From positions 1 through 24,664 of the IMG/VR virus record IMGVR_UViG_3300020411_000222: a stretch of 24,664 nucleotides of DNA, one strand, 5' to 3'. A program made the position numbers and the translations under genes. The stretch is from a virus. The notes under the pieces were generated by a model. That model did no database searches, was not told where the DNA came from, and saw only the letters and a list, made by a program, of their open reading frames with translations. How positions within the stretch are numbered: position 1 is the stretch's first letter; the number at the start of each line of letters is the position of its first letter. Positions 21,694 to 24,664 of the stretch are shown in pieces.

Positions 21694-24075
21694 ATGTCTC
21701 TACTTAATAATGGTATCAATGATCGTCTATACTACACTCTAGGTAAACGACCCGACAATGCTAGTAAGCATGATTTCTATATGGCACTTTGTTATGCTGT
21801 AAGAGATCAGATGATGTCATACTGGTTAAATAACCAACAGTCTAACGAAAAGGAAGTTGCTTATTTATCCGCAGAGTTTTTAATTGGACCACAACTTAAT
21901 AACAATCTTTTAAACCTAGGTCTTAAAAAGGATGCAGAAGAAGCACTAGCAGAGTATGATCAGTGCTTGGATAAGATCCTTGATTGTGCAGAGGAACCTG
22001 GACTAGGTAATGGTGGTTTAGGTCGTCTTGCAGCGTGTTATATGGAGTCCTTAGCGACTTTAAAGATACCTTCCACTGGATATGGTATTAGATATAAGTA
22101 TGGTATTTTTAAACAGGTAGTTAGAGATAATCAACAAATAGAGATTACAGATAATTGGTTGCATGGAGATTGGCCTTGGGAATTATCTTATCCAGATGAA
22201 TCTGTTCATGTTGGGTTTGGTGGTAGAGTAGAGAATTATGTATCAGATCATAATAACTATAGATGTCGTTGGGTTCCTGAAGAGCAGGTAGTTGCTGTAC
22301 CCTATGATGTATTGCAGTTAGGATATAGAGTTAACAGTTGTAATAGGATTAGACTTTGGAGAGCAGATGCTACAGATGTATTTGACTTCTATGCATTTAA
22401 TATTGGAGACTATCTTGGTTCAGTAGAACAGAGTGTGTCTTCTGAAACTATCTCCAAGGTATTGTATCCTAATGATGGTACAGATCAAGGTAAGAAACTT
22501 AGATTAAAACAACAATACTTCTTTGTAAGTGCTTCTCTTCAAGATATGTTTAATAGTCTTGATAGGAGAGGTATTCCTATTGAGAATTTTGCAGAGCATT
22601 ATCAAGTACAATTAAATGATACTCATCCATCTGTTGCTGTTGCAGAGTTGATGAGACTTCTTGTAGATGTTAGACATTTAGAGTGGGAAGATGCATGGGA
22701 GATAACCCATGCTGCTATAGCATATACAAACCATACTCTTCTTCCAGAGGCATTAGAGAAGTGGGATCTTAGACTCTTTAAGTCTCTACTGCCACGTCAT
22801 ATGGAGATCATCTATGAGATTAATCGTAGGTTCCTTAATGCTGTTCGTATAAAGTATCCTGCTGATGAATCAATGTTAGCAAAGATGTCTATTATTGATG
22901 AGCATGGTAATAAGTCAGTTCGTATGGCACATCTTGCTACTGTTGGTTCTCATCATGTTAATGGTGTTGCAGCGTTACATTCTGATCTTATTAAGAAACA
23001 ATTGATGCCAGAGTTTTATGATATGTGGCCCCATAAGTTTACTAATGTAACTAATGGTGTTACTCCACGTAGATGGTTGGCATCATGTAATCCAAATCTT
23101 GCAACTGTTCTAACTGAAGCAGTTGGTTCAGATTGGGTTACTAATATGGATTTACTAAACCAACTAGATGTTGATGATAAGAATCTTTTAGATAAGTTTG
23201 CAGAGACCAAGATAATTGGTAAACATCATCTTGCAACTTATATCTTTAACAATCTTGGAATCTGTGTAGATCCTAGTAGTATGTTTGATGTACACGTTAA
23301 ACGTATACATGAATATAAGAGACAACATTTACTTGCATTGCAAGTAGTTGCTCAGTATCTTAGAATCAAAAACGGAAAGGACTTCGTTCCTCGCACAGTA
23401 ATATTTGGGGGTAAAGCAGCACCTGGATATTATATGGCAAAATTAATCATTCAATTTATTAATCGCATTGCAGAAACAATCAATGCAGATCCAGATATGG
23501 ATGGTAAGTTACGTGTAGTATTCTTACCAAACTATAGTGTTAAATTGGGTGAGAAGGTATATCCTGCTGCTGACTTATCAGAACAAATCTCTACTGCTGG
23601 TAAGGAAGCATCAGGTACAGGTAATATGAAGTTCCAAATGAATGGTGCTTTAACCATCGGTACTCTTGATGGTGCAAATGTAGAGATACTTGATCTTGTA
23701 GGCAAAGAGAACTTCTTCTTGTTTGGTAAAAATGAAGAAGAGATTAGTGATCTTTGGAGACATGGTTATAACCCACAAGATCACATGTGTCCAGAGTTAT
23801 GGGAAGCAGTTAATCTCATACAAGGTGGACACTTTACTCATGGTGATAAAGACGTATTCAAACCATTAATGGATAATCTTTTAAATCATGATCCCTTCTG
23901 CGTCATGGCAGATTTTAATGATTACATTGCTGCTCAAGATCGTGTAAGTGATGCATGGAGGGACAAGGATAATTGGAATCGTATGGCGGTTATCAACACC
24001 GCAAGGTCTGGTTTCTTCTCTTCTGATAGATCTATTACGGATTACTGTACTAAAATTTGGGGTATTCCGAACTAG
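21694..24075 (+). CDS. glgP: Glycogen phosphorylase
   Basis: 793 aa, full length for the bacterial GlgP/MalP family (about 790-840). PLP-dependent; releases glucose-1-phosphate from glycogen. Intact motifs: EPGLGNGGLGRLAACYMES (101-119), WLHGDWPWEL (155-164), YQVQLNDTHPSVAVAEL (303-319), VKRIHEYKRQ (535-544), FGGKAAPGYYMAK (571-583) and KEASGTGNMKF (637-647), in which Lys646 is the predicted PLP lysine, then LTIGTLDGANVEI. No allosteric phosphorylation segment as in animals. Codon use is AT-rich, like the phage neighbours, so it is not a recent host fragment. It would mobilise host glycogen, the main night-time carbon store of cyanobacteria. Confidence 0.97.
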   Translation: MSLLNNGINDRLYYTLGKRPDNASKHDFYMALCYAVRDQMMSYWLNNQQSNEKEVAYLSAEFLIGPQLNNNLLNLGLKKDAEEALAEYDQCLDKILDCAEEPGLGNGGLGRLAACYMESLATLKIPSTGYGIRYKYGIFKQVVRDNQQIEITDNWLHGDWPWELSYPDESVHVGFGGRVENYVSDHNNYRCRWVPEEQVVAVPYDVLQLGYRVNSCNRIRLWRADATDVFDFYAFNIGDYLGSVEQSVSSETISKVLYPNDGTDQGKKLRLKQQYFFVSASLQDMFNSLDRRGIPIENFAEHYQVQLNDTHPSVAVAELMRLLVDVRHLEWEDAWEITHAAIAYTNHTLLPEALEKWDLRLFKSLLPRHMEIIYEINRRFLNAVRIKYPADESMLAKMSIIDEHGNKSVRMAHLATVGSHHVNGVAALHSDLIKKQLMPEFYDMWPHKFTNVTNGVTPRRWLASCNPNLATVLTEAVGSDWVTNMDLLNQLDVDDKNLLDKFAETKIIGKHHLATYIFNNLGICVDPSSMFDVHVKRIHEYKRQHLLALQVVAQYLRIKNGKDFVPRTVIFGGKAAPGYYMAKLIIQFINRIAETINADPDMDGKLRVVFLPNYSVKLGEKVYPAADLSEQISTAGKEASGTGNMKFQMNGALTIGTLDGANVEILDLVGKENFFLFGKNEEEISDLWRHGYNPQDHMCPELWEAVNLIQGGHFTHGDKDVFKPLMDNLLNHDPFCVMADFNDYIAAQDRVSDAWRDKDNWNRMAVINTARSGFFSSDRSITDYCTKIWGIPN

Positions 24076-24092
24076 GATTTTAAGGGATCGTG

Positions 24093-24098
24093 TATAAT
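24093..24098 (+). promoter_or_regulatory. -10 box upstream of hsp20
   Basis: Perfect TATAAT with no recognisable -35 at 16-18 nt. It lies 60 nt before the hsp20 start, leaving a leader of about 50 nt that contains the hairpin at 24104-24122. Possibly used with a phage or host activator. Confidence 0.4.
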
Positions 24099-24103
24099 TA
24101 GTT

Positions 24104-24122
24104 ATGTCGCCGAAAGGGACAT
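24104..24122 (+). promoter_or_regulatory. GNRA-capped hairpin in the hsp20 leader
   Basis: ATGTC/GACAT (24104-24108 with 24118-24122) plus CC/GG (24110-24111 with 24116-24117) close a GAAA tetraloop, with one bulged G at 24109. It would sit at the 5' end of the transcript from the TATAAT just upstream. It could stabilise the mRNA; it does not cover the ribosome site (24145-24150). Confidence 0.4.
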
Positions 24123-24158
24123 CAAAACACAAACTCGCTTAAAAAGGAGCTAAGAACA

Positions 24159-24593
24159 ATGGGCACACTAGCACGTTATCACGCAGCTAATCTTCCAGAA
24201 CTATTCGAGAAGATTACACGGAACAGTATTGGCATGGATGATTATCTCAATCAATTTTGGGATAGTCCTTCGACACACTCCAATTATCCACCTTACAATC
24301 TAATTCAGGTGAATAATGTCGAAAGCAGACTGGAGATCGCACTCGCTGGCTTCAAGAAGGATGAAGTCAAAGTCTATACGGAGTTTGGAAAACTATATGT
24401 CGAAGGCATCAAGGAAAACAAGGAAGCAGATGCAACGTTTGTCCATAAAGGACTGGCCAGCAGGTCTTTCACTAGGGTCTGGCAAATCACAGATGATACC
24501 GAAGTACGAGATGTACGATTCGGAGATGGACTATTGGTAGTTGAACTTGGTAAGGTGGTTCCAGACCATCATGCTCGTAAAGATTATCTTTAA
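24159..24593 (+). CDS. hsp20: Small heat-shock protein Hsp20 (alpha-crystallin family)
   Basis: 144 aa ATP-independent holdase chaperone, IbpA-like. The crystallin domain runs from about 47 to 132: YPPYNLIQVNNVESRLEIALAGFKKDEV, LYVEGIKENK, VHKGLASRSFTRVWQITDD and FGDGLLVVELGK. Ribosome site AAGGAG (24145-24150). hsp20 is a well-known core-like gene of cyanomyoviruses, usually found near the replication genes. Codon use is richer in C/G third positions than glgP (for example CTCGCTGGCTTC), more like highly expressed genes. It probably protects virion or photosynthetic proteins during infection. Confidence 0.94.
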   Translation: MGTLARYHAANLPELFEKITRNSIGMDDYLNQFWDSPSTHSNYPPYNLIQVNNVESRLEIALAGFKKDEVKVYTEFGKLYVEGIKENKEADATFVHKGLASRSFTRVWQITDDTEVRDVRFGDGLLVVELGKVVPDHHARKDYL

Positions 24594-24604
24594 GGAGGTG
24601 TATC

Positions 24605-24664
24605 ATGAAACTCACTACTCCATTCAGCGTTATTAAAAACGCTATAAGTGACATCCGAAGGATG
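24605..24664 (+). CDS. Start of a further gene, cut by the window end
   Basis: ATG at 24605 follows a near-perfect Shine-Dalgarno AGGAGGTG (24593-24600) and stays open for 20 codons to the window edge (MKLTTPFSVIKNAISDIRRM). The strong ribosome site suggests high expression. Too short to identify. Confidence 0.6.
   Translation, partial: MKLTTPFSVIKNAISDIRRM

Noticed and set aside
1-24664. CRISPR arrays, insertion sequences, integrase or attachment sites
   Set aside because: No regularly spaced repeats, transposase or integrase motifs were seen; the only exact long repeat found is the 25-bp coding duplication.

Overview
The window reads as part of the genome of a T4-like myovirus of marine cyanobacteria (a cyanomyovirus). 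All genes are on the + strand. They are tightly packed, usually with 1-, 4- or 14-nt start/stop overlaps (TAATG, ATGA), and most are AT-rich. The T4 replication/recombination core is present in T4 order: uvsY, uvsW, gp55, gp47, gp46, gp45, gp44, gp62, regA. The host assignment comes from cargo genes: a phycocyanobilin reductase (pcyA), cobS- and CobT-like genes, peptide deformylase, Hsp20 and a DUF3110-like protein. Synechococcus versus Prochlorococcus cannot be decided from this window.

Layout: 1-240 holds a rho-independent terminator, a stretch able to fold into two stem-loops, and tRNA-Thr(UGU). 309-4093 is an accessory/structural block: a small coiled-coil ORF, peptide deformylase, small unknown ORFs, a glycine-rich membrane protein, pcyA, an SGNH-like protein, a tail-tube-fold protein and a small membrane protein. 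4090-9996 is the recombination/late-transcription block: UvsY, UvsW, an Sm-like protein, gp55 sigma factor behind its own sigma70-type promoter, gp47, a DUF3110-like protein and gp46. 9993-15669 is cargo: an NAD-dependent epimerase, small ORFs, a CobT-like HEXXH/VWA protein, the CobS-like AAA+ ATPase and a repeat-bearing DUF3310-like protein. 15656-21660 holds sliding clamp, an SPPY-type DNA methyltransferase, clamp loader gp44, a second Sm-like protein, a predicted PD-(D/E)XK nuclease next to a Dam-type adenine methyltransferase, two microproteins, gp62 and RegA. 21694-24664 holds a full-length glycogen phosphorylase, Hsp20 and the start of one more gene.

Working together, UvsY/UvsW/gp46/gp47 support recombination-dependent replication. 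gp45/44/62 form the clamp and loader, and gp45 with gp55 drives late transcription. RegA tunes translation. The metabolic cargo (pcyA, cobS/cobT-like, glgP) would redirect host pigment, cofactor and carbon metabolism. The most unusual items are the intact glycogen phosphorylase placed directly after regA, and the predicted nuclease plus Dam pair inserted between clamp-loader subunit genes. Perfect TATAAT -10 boxes sit just upstream of gp55, the CobT-like gene, cobS, the DUF3310-like gene, glgP and hsp20, so several cargo genes probably have their own host-type promoters. Functions are inferred by reading motifs; no searches were run.
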